Below, piece by piece: positions 51,387 through 59,841 of a stretch of 64,000 bases of DNA. Source of the stretch: Hymenobacter convexus (GTDB lineage Bacteria > Bacteroidota > Bacteroidia > Cytophagales > Hymenobacteraceae); the NCBI RefSeq assembly GCF_030580955.1, contig NZ_JAUQON010000014.1, positions 1-64,000 on the forward strand, read 5' to 3'. Position 1 is the first letter of the stretch; the number at the start of each line of letters is the position of its first letter. The notes beneath the pieces are model-generated. The model saw only the letters and a list, made by a program, of their open reading frames with translations. It did not search any database and was not told the origin of the DNA. Both the position numbers and the translations under genes were made by a program.

Positions 51387-53012
51387 TCACGCCACCGAAT
51401 ACCCCGCGAAATCCTTCCGCAGCTGCGTTTTCAGAATCTTCCCGGTGGCCGTGTGCGGCAACGCATCCACGAATTCTACTGCGTCGGGCTCGCTGAACCG
51501 GGCCACTTTGCCCCGGAAAAAGGCCAGCATCTCTTCCTTCGACACATCCAGCCCCGGCCGGCGCACCACCACCAGCAAGGGCCGCTCGCTCCACTTGGCG
51601 CTGGGCACGCCGATGACGGCGGCTTCGGCCACGGCGGGGTGGGCCACGGCCAGGTTTTCGAGGTCGATGCTGGAAATCCACTCCCCGCCCGACTTGATGA
51701 CGTCCTTCGAGCGGTCGGTGATTTGCATGAAGCCGTCGGGGGCGATGGTGGCCACGTCGCCGGTGCGAAACCAGCCGTCGGCCGTCATTTCGCCGGGCGT
51801 GGGCGCGCGGTAGTAGTCGCGCACCACCCAGGGCCCGCGCACCAGCAAGTCGCCGAAGGCCACGCCGTCGTGCGGCAACTCGTGGCCGTCGTCGCCCACA
51901 ATCTTCATATCAACACCAAACACCACCCGGCCCTGCTTGGTCAGGATGGCCGCTTGTTCGTCGGCCGGCAGGTCCAGCTGGTTGGCTTTGAGGCGGCTGG
52001 CGGTGCCCAGCGGGCTGGTTTCCGTCATGCCCCAGGCGTGGGTGATGGTCACGTTCAGCTCGTCCACAAAAGCTTTCATCAGGGCCGGCGGGCAGCTGGA
52101 GCCACCTACCACCGTGCGCCGCAGCGTGCTGAATTTCCGGTGCCCTTCGCGCATAAACTGCAGCAGCGCCAGCCAGATGGTGGGCACCCCGGCCGAGAAC
52201 GTGACGCCCTCGGCTTCCATCAGCTCATACAAGCTGGCGCTGTCCATGCCGGCGCCGGGCAGCACCAGCTTAGCGCCGTTGAGCGGGGCCGCGTAGGGCA
52301 GGCCCCAGGCGTTGACGTGGAACATGGGCACCACGGGCATTATCACATCCAGGGCCGAGCAGCCCAGCGAATCGGGCAGCGAGATGCCCAGCGCGTGCAG
52401 CACCGTGGAGCGGTGCGAATAGAGCACGCCCTTAGGCTGGTCGGTGGTGCCGGAGGTGTAGCAGAGCGAACAGGCCGTGTTTTCGTCGAAGCTGGGCCAC
52501 TCGTAGTGGCCATCTTCGGCCGCCAGCAGGTCTTCGTAGCTACACAGCCCGGGCAGGGCCGACTGCTTGGGCAGGTGTTCCAGTCCGGCCAACAGCACCC
52601 ATTTCTCCACGGTGGGGCACACCGGCGCCAGCCGCTCCACCAGGGGCAGAAACGTGAGGTCGAAGAACAGTAGCCGGTCCTCGGCGTGGTTGATGATGTA
52701 AACGAGCTGTTCCGGAAACAGACGCGGGTTGATGGTGTGGCACACCGCGCCGATGCCCGCCACGCCATAGTAAAGCTCGAAGTGGCGGTGCGTGTTCCAG
52801 GCCAGGGTACCCACCCGGTCGCCATTCTCGATGCCGAGCTGGTGCAGGGCCTGGGCCAGCTGCTTGGTGCGGCGGTTGGCGGCAGCGTAGGTGTAGCGGT
52901 GGATACCGCCCTCGGGCAGGCGCGATACAACTTCGGTATCGGAATGCCACTTGGCGGCGTGCTCGATGATTGTGGCCACACGCAGCGGCTCGGCCATCAT
53001 TAGTCCTAACAT
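51387..53012 (-). CDS. AMP-dependent acyl-CoA ligase (AlkK-like)
   Basis: 541 residues. The AMP-binding signature is CSLCYTSGTTDQPKGVLYSHR; further motifs are ITHAWGMTETSPLGT, ADGWFRTGDVATIAPDGFMQITDRSKDVIKSGGEWIS and the C-terminal lysine region HTATGKILKTQLRKDFA. It activates a carboxylic acid with ATP and joins it to CoA; similarity in layout is to medium/long-chain fatty-acid ligases. The chain length cannot be inferred. The ATG at 53012 gives MLGLMMAEPLRVATI; two more ATGs (53000, 52997) are equally plausible starts. Confidence 0.92.
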   Translation of the reverse strand: MLGLMMAEPLRVATIIEHAAKWHSDTEVVSRLPEGGIHRYTYAAANRRTKQLAQALHQLGIENGDRVGTLAWNTHRHFELYYGVAGIGAVCHTINPRLFPEQLVYIINHAEDRLLFFDLTFLPLVERLAPVCPTVEKWVLLAGLEHLPKQSALPGLCSYEDLLAAEDGHYEWPSFDENTACSLCYTSGTTDQPKGVLYSHRSTVLHALGISLPDSLGCSALDVIMPVVPMFHVNAWGLPYAAPLNGAKLVLPGAGMDSASLYELMEAEGVTFSAGVPTIWLALLQFMREGHRKFSTLRRTVVGGSSCPPALMKAFVDELNVTITHAWGMTETSPLGTASRLKANQLDLPADEQAAILTKQGRVVFGVDMKIVGDDGHELPHDGVAFGDLLVRGPWVVRDYYRAPTPGEMTADGWFRTGDVATIAPDGFMQITDRSKDVIKSGGEWISSIDLENLAVAHPAVAEAAVIGVPSAKWSERPLLVVVRRPGLDVSKEEMLAFFRGKVARFSEPDAVEFVDALPHTATGKILKTQLRKDFAGYSVA

Positions 53013-53140
53013 AGCAGGGCGGTGGGAATGGGAGTAGGCCCGTAAGGTAGCAGATTTGAGCGTTATCTTCCGCTAAGCCTTCAGAGCGAGGTTTCTCGTG
53101 CCACCTCCGTAAAAGTGAGCCAGTTCAGGTAGTAACGCCA

Positions 53141-53200
53141 GCGTGTAGAAAGCAGAAAGCTCATCTGATAGTCCAGACGAGCTTTCTGCTTTCTACACGC
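53141..53200. repeat. Long intergenic hairpin, 27-bp stem
   Basis: GCGTGTAGAAAGCAGAAAGC onward (53141-53167) pairs with its inverse (53174-53200); one mismatch and a six-base loop. No T run follows on either strand, so it is not a typical terminator. It is unrelated in sequence to the GTCAT families. Confidence 0.85.
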
Positions 53201-53225
53201 TTCAATAATCTTTAATAATAACTGC

Positions 53226-56200
53226 CTACCGCGCCGCCTCAATGGCCAGCTGCAGCAGCGACGAGCGCACGCTCAACTCGGTCAACTTATTATTCCGACG
53301 CGTGGGGTGCACCCGGTTGGTGAGCAGAATCACCACCAAATCCTTTTCCGGCTCGACCCAGAAGTAGGTTCCGGTGAAGCCCGTGTGGCCGTAGCTGCGC
53401 TGCGAGGCCGATTTAGCCGAATTCACCGTCGGGTTGGCGGCGGGGCGGTCGAAGGCCAAGGCGCGCCGGTTGTCGGGGCAGAACTGGCAGCGGGTCCACT
53501 CGTCCATGATGGTTTTGTCGAACAGCTGCTGGCCGCCGTAGCGCCCGCCCCAGGCGTAGGTCTGGGCCAACTTGGCCACGTCGTTGGCATCGCCAAATAG
53601 GCCGGCGTGGCCCGAGAGGCCGCCGAGCAGGGCCGCGCCTTCGTCGTGCACGGTGCCGTGCAGCAGCTGCCGCCGGAAGGCCGAATCCACTTCCGTAGGC
53701 ACGATGCGGCTGAGCGGAAAGCGGTTGGTGGGCCGGAAGCCCAGCGTGGTGGCGCCCAGCGGCCGGTACACCTGCTGCTGCAAAAATGCGTCGAACGTCT
53801 GCCCCGTGCGAGCCTTAACCAGTTCAGGATAAAGAATAAACGACAGGTCGGAGTACACGTAGCCCGGCTTCTCATTCAGCGGCGACTCCCCTATCTCCTT
53901 ATATATGCGGGCCGGCAGCTTCTTGCGCGCCCACAGACCCTGCGCCACCGGCAGCGGAAACCGCGCCGACGAATCGGCTCGGAAATAGCGGCGGCGCATT
54001 TCGCCGTTCTTCTTCCGCAACTCCTGCCAAAACGGAATCCAGGCCTTGAGCCGGGCCTGGTGGGTCAGCACGTCGCGCATCTTCAAATCGGCCTTGTTGG
54101 TGCCGCGCAGGAAACTGAAATAGTTGCCCATCGCGCTGTCGGGGCTGAATTTACCCTGGCCCTGCAGCCGGAGCAGCGCCGGCGTGGCGGCCATGAGCTT
54201 GGTCATGGAAGCCAGGTCATAGAGGTCGTCGTTGCGCACCGGGCGGGGCACGGTCACTGATTTATCGGCATCTGCGACTCTGGTTTTTTTCTTGTTATCA
54301 ATAGTCGCCACGTCGCCGAAGCCCGCGTACGTCTGGTTGCCATAGCTTTTGCGGAGCACCACCGTGCCGCGCCGGGCAATGAGCACCTGCCCGCCCGGAA
54401 AGGCTTGCGCCGCCAGCGCCCGGCCCACCAGGCTGTCCACGCGGGCTTCGAGGCGCGGGTCCATGGCTTCGTCCTCGGGGTTGGCGTAGCGCAGGCGGAA
54501 GCCCGGCACGGTGCGCAGCCCGAAGCCGCGCGGGTACCGGTCGCTCACCGTCACGGGCAGCCGGCCGGTGGCCGCGATGCCGCCAAAAATGGCCTGGGCG
54601 GCTAGGCTTTGGGCGTTTTCGCTTTCCTGATAGGCCAGCACCACGGCGGCGGCGCGGTCGAGGTCGCGCACCTTGGCCACGGCGTAGGCCGAGCCGAACA
54701 CGCTGAGCACCAGGGTTTGCTTCTGGTCGGCCAGCTCGCGCAGCAGCAGGTTGTCTTCGGGCGTGATGCCGAAGCTGGTGGCGGGCAGGCGGCCCAGGTT
54801 TTGCAGCCCCACCAAAATCAGGTTGTACGGCTTGAGGGCGGCGCGCAGCTTCGTCAATTCATCGAGCGAAGGCGTGGCCGAAACGTGGAAATGCGCGGCT
54901 GGCGCGTAGTCGGCCACGGCTTTCTGGAAATCGGTGGTATCGCGCGGCGAGCCGCCGAGCACCAGCGTGGCAATGCGCAGCGTGTCGAGGCGCTGCAGGG
55001 GCAGCAGGTTGTTCTGGTTGCGCAGCAGCGTGATACTCAGCTCGGTTAAGCGGTGGCTGAGGTACTGGGCGTGCGGCGGGTTGAGGTCTTCGTAGAGGTT
55101 CTGGAGCTTGACGGGCCGGTAGTGGTTCAGGCCCGACCATTGCTTGAGGGCCAGCACGCGGCGGCAGTGCACGTCGATTTCCTGCTGGGTGAGGCGGCCG
55201 CTGTCCACGGCGGCGCGCACCATGCGCAAGGCCAGCGGAATGTTCTTGCTGAACTCCAGAATGTCGTTGCCGGCCATGATGGCGCGCACATCGGCTTCGC
55301 CCGCCGGAAACATGCTGATAACGCCGCGCATGTTCATGGCATCCGTGAAAATCAAGCCTTTAAAGCCCATTTCATCGCGCAGCAAACCCGTAATAATGGG
55401 TTTCGACAACGTGCTGGGCCCGCTCACTGTGTCCAGGGCGGGCACGTTGAGGTGGGCCACCATCATGCCGCCCAGCCCGCCCGCCATCAGGCTGCGGAAG
55501 GGCGGCAGCTCCAGCGAATCGAGGCGGCGGCGGTCGACGCGCACCGTGGGCAGGGCCAGGTGGGAGTCGGCGTCCACGTCGCCGTGGCCGGGGAAGTGCT
55601 TGGCCACGGCCAGGATGCCGGCGTCCTGCATGCCGCGCATGTATTGGCGGCCGTCGCGGGCCACGGCGGCCGGGTTTTCGCCCCAGCTCCGGAAGCCGAT
55701 AACCGGGTTGGCGGGGTTGTTATTCACGTCCACCACCGGCGCGAAATTGACGTGCATGCCCAGGCGCTTGAACTGGTGGGCAATTTCGCGGCCCATGTCG
55801 TAGAGCAGCGTGGTATCGGTTTCGCCGCCCAGGCTCATCTGGTACGGGAATTTCACGATGCTGTCCAAGCGCATGCCCACGCCCCATTCGCCATCCAGCG
55901 CCACCAGCAGGGGCACTTTCGATTGGCTTTGGTAGCGGTTCAGCAGCTTGGCCTGCCGCACCGGCCCGCCCTGAAAGAAAATGAGCCCGCCGATGCCATA
56001 ATGCTGGACGAGCGCCGAAATCGAGTCCTCGTCGATGCGCTTGCGGTTGGAATACGCGGCCACCATGAACAGCTGCGCGGCGCGCTGGTCGGGCGTGAGC
56101 GTGCGCATCACGCTATCGACCCAGGGCGAGTGCAGGTAGCGGGTGAAGGCCGGCGCTTTGGCGGCAGCAGGCTTAGAAACAGCCTTCTTGATATTGTTTT

Positions 56201-56378
56201 TTTTGGCTATTGACTTTTTTATCAGCACCCTGGCCGGAGCCGAAGGCTTGGCACTTCTTGGGTGTTGCGCTTGAGCTACAAAGGAGCAGCTGATTAAGAA
56301 TAGTGAAACAAGGAAGGTGGGAAATGACAAGGCAGTAGCGTGAAGTGGATTTGGAATTGATGACTTGGCAAAAAGCAA
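53226..56378 (-). CDS. nagZ: NagZ-type GH3 beta-N-acetylhexosaminidase fused to serine beta-lactamase-like domain
   Basis: 1050 residues. Signal peptide to about 38 (LVSLFLISCSFVAQAQ), then a Lys/Ala-rich linker. GH3 domain, about 80-420: KHFPGHGDVDADSH at 260-273 is the NagZ His/Asp signature, and Asp346 in IFTDAMNMRG is the nucleophile. A GH3 C-terminal-type domain runs to about 630. The last 400 residues form a class C beta-lactamase-like (Beta-lactamase, PF00144) domain with SMTK (Ser724-Lys727), YSD near 840 and HTGFTGT late. NagZ removes GlcNAc from muropeptides; the second domain may cut peptides or esters. The longest start is TTG at 56378; a TTG further in (before SFPTFLV) would give a neater signal peptide. 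Acts in the periplasm or outside. Confidence 0.93.
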   Translation of the reverse strand: MLFAKSSIPNPLHATALSFPTFLVSLFLISCSFVAQAQHPRSAKPSAPARVLIKKSIAKKNNIKKAVSKPAAAKAPAFTRYLHSPWVDSVMRTLTPDQRAAQLFMVAAYSNRKRIDEDSISALVQHYGIGGLIFFQGGPVRQAKLLNRYQSQSKVPLLVALDGEWGVGMRLDSIVKFPYQMSLGGETDTTLLYDMGREIAHQFKRLGMHVNFAPVVDVNNNPANPVIGFRSWGENPAAVARDGRQYMRGMQDAGILAVAKHFPGHGDVDADSHLALPTVRVDRRRLDSLELPPFRSLMAGGLGGMMVAHLNVPALDTVSGPSTLSKPIITGLLRDEMGFKGLIFTDAMNMRGVISMFPAGEADVRAIMAGNDILEFSKNIPLALRMVRAAVDSGRLTQQEIDVHCRRVLALKQWSGLNHYRPVKLQNLYEDLNPPHAQYLSHRLTELSITLLRNQNNLLPLQRLDTLRIATLVLGGSPRDTTDFQKAVADYAPAAHFHVSATPSLDELTKLRAALKPYNLILVGLQNLGRLPATSFGITPEDNLLLRELADQKQTLVLSVFGSAYAVAKVRDLDRAAAVVLAYQESENAQSLAAQAIFGGIAATGRLPVTVSDRYPRGFGLRTVPGFRLRYANPEDEAMDPRLEARVDSLVGRALAAQAFPGGQVLIARRGTVVLRKSYGNQTYAGFGDVATIDNKKKTRVADADKSVTVPRPVRNDDLYDLASMTKLMAATPALLRLQGQGKFSPDSAMGNYFSFLRGTNKADLKMRDVLTHQARLKAWIPFWQELRKKNGEMRRRYFRADSSARFPLPVAQGLWARKKLPARIYKEIGESPLNEKPGYVYSDLSFILYPELVKARTGQTFDAFLQQQVYRPLGATTLGFRPTNRFPLSRIVPTEVDSAFRRQLLHGTVHDEGAALLGGLSGHAGLFGDANDVAKLAQTYAWGGRYGGQQLFDKTIMDEWTRCQFCPDNRRALAFDRPAANPTVNSAKSASQRSYGHTGFTGTYFWVEPEKDLVVILLTNRVHPTRRNNKLTELSVRSSLLQLAIEAAR

Positions 56379-56399
56379 GGCTCAAGCGCAATTTATTGC

Positions 56400-56691
56400 C
56401 GGCTCACCATAATCCTTCCCAAACTACCTTTTACTTGCCAATAAAGGCGACTCTGCTACTGCTAACACCCCGGTCCCAATTGGGGAATCCTATTTATATA
56501 AAACAAATTAACTATTTATATTCTAATTATCGGCTTTTTTTTAATCAAAAACTCATTGATTATCAATTATTTTATACTATTAATGTCGTGCTTAATGGAA
56601 TTACCCCTACGTTATTATTCTTTATTTAGTTTCATTTCAAGACACTTCTCTTGTAACTTGCGGCCAAACTTGCAAAAAAACAACATAAGCT
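56400..56691. promoter_or_regulatory. AT-rich region upstream of the T9SS protein
   Basis: About 290 bases, markedly AT-rich against a GC-rich window, with runs such as TTTATATAAAACAAATTAAC. It separates the divergent NagZ fusion and the secreted protein. A loose -7 box TAACTTG (56654-56660) lies about 30 nt before the ATG. An open frame (56345-56629) is of poor composition and I do not call it. Confidence 0.55.
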
Positions 56692-59058
56692 ATGACTAAA
56701 TCTACAGATTCATTGCGGTCTTCCTCGCTCACTGGCTCCGGCTTGTCCGTAGTGAAAACTGCAATACTCTTCCTGTGCGGGCTGCTATTCTTTTCGGCTG
56801 CCGCCCAGGCCCAGTCAGCGACGTACTACTGGCAGGGCGCTAACGGAACCAGTGCCAACTGGGCCACTGCCGCCAGTTGGAACACCGTCCCGACGGGCGG
56901 CGGCCTGACTCGCCTCACTCAACTGGACAGCGACATCCTCATCATTCAGGGCGGCACCACGGCTTCGCCCAAGATTGTGAGCGTAAACTTTGGCAGTTCG
57001 GGGACTACCTCCTCGCAGTCGATTGGCCGGCTCATCCTTCGGGGCAACGTGGAACTGCACGTCCCGACCGCTAACAACGCGGCCACCTTCAAAAACATCA
57101 CCATTACGGGCCGGGCCCTGCTCACCGGTACATCCTTCGACGAAACCACCACAGCGATTGACGATTTGGTGGCCGAAAGCGGGTCCACGGTCAAGGTTAT
57201 TGGCGACGGCGCGAACGGCAACAACAACACGCGTTCAAACCTCAATTTTTTAATGGGCACCAACACGGGGCCTTTTCCCAACGCCACGGCCAACATAGCC
57301 GGCGCCCTGACGTTTACGAATGCGTCCAGTAGCAACGGCAACGGTCTGGTGACGCACACCTTCCAGGGGGCCACGGCCGGCACGGTACGTTTTGTGAGCG
57401 GGGGTTCGCTCTCCATCGTCTACGCCGGCAGCGGCGACGCGTACACCGGCGCTTCCTTCAGCGGCGCCACCGGCTTGGCGGTCTTTGAAAGCGGCGCCAC
57501 GCTAAACCAGGAAGTCGCTTCCGACAATTACGGCCCGGTTTCGTTTTTGGCGGGGAGCACGTTCCAGTACCGGGGCGGCAGCTTTGGCCCGCTCACCACC
57601 GACCGGACCTATGGCAACCTGGAATTCGCGGGCGGCACGGCCACTGCCAGCGGCGCTCAGACGCTGACGGTGCTCAACGACCTGACGATGACGGCCGGCG
57701 TGTTCAACGACAACCTCACGGGCGGCTCTACGGGCACCGGCACCGTGTTGCAGGGCAATCTGCTGGCCAATGGCGGCACACTGAACTTTACCCCCAGCGG
57801 CGGGGCCGGCCGGGTAGGCTTTAACGGCTCCTCGCTTCAAACCATCAGCGGCGCGGGCACCCTGAATTTTGGCGTCAACGCGCACGTACAAATGAACAAC
57901 AGCGCGGGCCTTACGCTCCAGCGGAGCGCGCAGGTAAACGGCTTGCTCATCCTGACCACGGGCATCATCAACACCACGAGCACGGCCCTGCTGACGCTGG
58001 GTGCCGGTGTGGACGCTCAAGGCGGCAGCTCTGCTAGCTACGTTAACGGCCCGGTGGCCCACATTACCAGTGCCGGCACCAATTCGAACATTATTTTCCC
58101 GGTCGGGAAAAGTGGCAACTACCGTCCCCTCTTTCTGAACACCACCGGGCAGTCGGCCGCGGCTACGTATGTGGGCGAGCAGATTGAAACCGCTCCTAAC
58201 CAGACCCTGACGGCTCCGCTCACCCGCGTTTCGTTCCGCCGGTATTTTCAGTTAGCGCCCACTGCGGCCGTTACGCTCACCAACGCTACGGTTACCATCA
58301 CCTTCGGCGTCGATGACTTTGTTAACTACCCGGCTGACCCCACCTTTGTAATGGCCATCCGCAACGCGGCCAACACGTGGTCCAGCATTGGCAACTCGGC
58401 CAGCACGGGCACTGCCACCAACGGGGCGCCCGTTGCTGGTTCATTGACCTCCGCACCTTTTACCTCCTTCCCCACTACCACTTCGGGCTTCTCGCTGGCC
58501 AGCACCAGCACGGCCACCGGCTACCCCGGCGTGAACCCCCTGCCGGTGGAACTGACCAAATTCACGGCCACCACCAAAGCCAGCGGCATTGTGCTGGACT
58601 GGGCCACGGCTTCGGAAAAAAACAGCGCCGTCTTTGAAGTGCAGCGCAGCGCCGACGGCGAGTCGTTCCAGACGATTGCCAAAGTGGCCGCGCAGGGCAA
58701 TAGCGTAGTAGCTCACAGCTACACCGCGCTCGACCGCACGCCCCTGGCAGGCGTCTCGCAATACCGCCTGCGTCAGCTCGATGCCGACGGCACGGTGGCC
58801 TACTCGCCGGTGGTAACGGCCCGCTGGGCCGTGGGCGGCGAAGCCAGCGTGTACCCCAACCCGACCAAAAGCACCCTGTTTTTCGGCAGCCTGGCCGCAC
58901 CGGCCAAGTTCCGGGTGCTGAACGGCCAGGGCCAGGCCCTGCTCATCGGCACCACGTCGGCCGCCGGCCTGGATGTGCAGCCCCTGCCCGCCGGCATCTA
59001 CCTGCTCGAAATCGTGACGGAAAGCGGCCGGAGCGTTCAGCGCTTCGTGCGCGAATAG
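56692..59058 (+). CDS. Secreted beta-rich protein with T9SS sorting domain
   Basis: 788 residues. Signal peptide TAILFLCGLLFFSAAAQAQ after a short basic stretch. The body is a low-charge, Ser/Thr/Gly/Asn-rich repeat-like region (many NLEFAGGTA, GNLLANGGTL type units), probably a parallel beta structure as in adhesins. Near the end PLPVELTKFTATTKASGIVL starts the fibronectin-like region found before Bacteroidota sorting domains, and YPNPTKSTLFFG ... GIYLLEIVTESGRSVQRFV is the type A type-IX sorting domain. Likely surface-attached; substrate or partner unknown. Confidence 0.88.
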   Translation: MTKSTDSLRSSSLTGSGLSVVKTAILFLCGLLFFSAAAQAQSATYYWQGANGTSANWATAASWNTVPTGGGLTRLTQLDSDILIIQGGTTASPKIVSVNFGSSGTTSSQSIGRLILRGNVELHVPTANNAATFKNITITGRALLTGTSFDETTTAIDDLVAESGSTVKVIGDGANGNNNTRSNLNFLMGTNTGPFPNATANIAGALTFTNASSSNGNGLVTHTFQGATAGTVRFVSGGSLSIVYAGSGDAYTGASFSGATGLAVFESGATLNQEVASDNYGPVSFLAGSTFQYRGGSFGPLTTDRTYGNLEFAGGTATASGAQTLTVLNDLTMTAGVFNDNLTGGSTGTGTVLQGNLLANGGTLNFTPSGGAGRVGFNGSSLQTISGAGTLNFGVNAHVQMNNSAGLTLQRSAQVNGLLILTTGIINTTSTALLTLGAGVDAQGGSSASYVNGPVAHITSAGTNSNIIFPVGKSGNYRPLFLNTTGQSAAATYVGEQIETAPNQTLTAPLTRVSFRRYFQLAPTAAVTLTNATVTITFGVDDFVNYPADPTFVMAIRNAANTWSSIGNSASTGTATNGAPVAGSLTSAPFTSFPTTTSGFSLASTSTATGYPGVNPLPVELTKFTATTKASGIVLDWATASEKNSAVFEVQRSADGESFQTIAKVAAQGNSVVAHSYTALDRTPLAGVSQYRLRQLDADGTVAYSPVVTARWAVGGEASVYPNPTKSTLFFGSLAAPAKFRVLNGQGQALLIGTTSAAGLDVQPLPAGIYLLEIVTESGRSVQRFVRE

Positions 59059-59076
59059 TTATCGGCTTAGCACCCT

Positions 59077-59113
59077 AAAAAAGGCCCTGTTTCGTAGGAA
59101 GCAGGGCCTTTTT
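59077..59113 (+). terminator. Terminator downstream of the T9SS protein
   Basis: AAAAAAGGCCCTG (59077-59089) pairs with CAGGGCCTTTTT (59102-59113). Strong stem with T tail. Confidence 0.92.
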
Positions 59114-59220
59114 GCGTTTAAACCAATGGCCTTTTTAGGGCCGTGCTTTTGCCCTTTCCGGCCAGCAGCCGTAGTAAGGCAGCGAGGAGCAGCTGTTTTT
59201 CCTGCTTCTGCCCGTTATCA

Positions 59221-59781
59221 ATGGCTTTTATTCTCGATGGATGGCGCGGCTGCCGGGTGCTGGCCCTGGCAATGGTGGGCGCGTGGTTGGGCGCCTGCAG
59301 CGGCAACGCGCCCCTGGAGCAGTCGAGCGGCGGCTCGGGCCGCTCCACGGCGGTACAACTCGATACCACGGCCACACTGCCCACCGAAACCTGCCGCCTG
59401 CTCACACCCCGCGAGGTGGGCGACCTGACCGGGCAAGCCGTGCAGCAACAAGCCGGGGGCGACGCCTGCCGCTTCGTGCCGGAAGGCCAGGCCAACAGCC
59501 CCGACGCGGTGGTGGTGGTGTCGTACCGGCCGGCCTCGGCCTTTGCCATCGTACAAACCGGCAACCGCCTGAAGCGGCGCAATATTTTGTCCGTGAGCGG
59601 ACTGGGCCACGAGGCGTATTACGATGACATGCATGGAGACTTGTACGTGGGGCTGCCCGGGCGCACGCTCGTCATCGGCCTGCCACGGCCCGACCGGAGC
59701 TACTCGCGCTGGCAGGTGGCCAAGGCGCTGGGGCAGCGGGCGGTGGCGCGCCTGGCCGCCGAACCGGCACCGGCGCAGTAG
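59221..59781 (+). CDS. Hypothetical lipoprotein
   Basis: 186 residues. Signal region LALAMVGAWLGACSGNAPLEQ with lipobox GAC; then a Ser/Gly-rich linker and a domain starting CRLLTPREVGDLTGQAVQQQ with a second Cys (GDACRF). The layout (Cys-x-LLT ... VGDLTG ... CxF) resembles small bacterial lipoproteins of the DUF3558 kind, but this is only a resemblance. The ATG at 59221 is chosen; upstream frame is basic and lacks a signal. Confidence 0.68.
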   Translation: MAFILDGWRGCRVLALAMVGAWLGACSGNAPLEQSSGGSGRSTAVQLDTTATLPTETCRLLTPREVGDLTGQAVQQQAGGDACRFVPEGQANSPDAVVVVSYRPASAFAIVQTGNRLKRRNILSVSGLGHEAYYDDMHGDLYVGLPGRTLVIGLPRPDRSYSRWQVAKALGQRAVARLAAEPAPAQ

Positions 59782-59841
59782 CCGGAGGAAATTGGGCGGG
59801 TGTCAGGCGGCTTCGTAGCTTGCGGCACATTCCTATTGCTC

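Noticed and set aside
56345..56629. 94-codon ORF in the AT-rich region
   Set aside because: Composition is that of non-coding AT-rich DNA (Leu/Ile/Asn/Tyr-rich) and it overlaps the start of the NagZ fusion.
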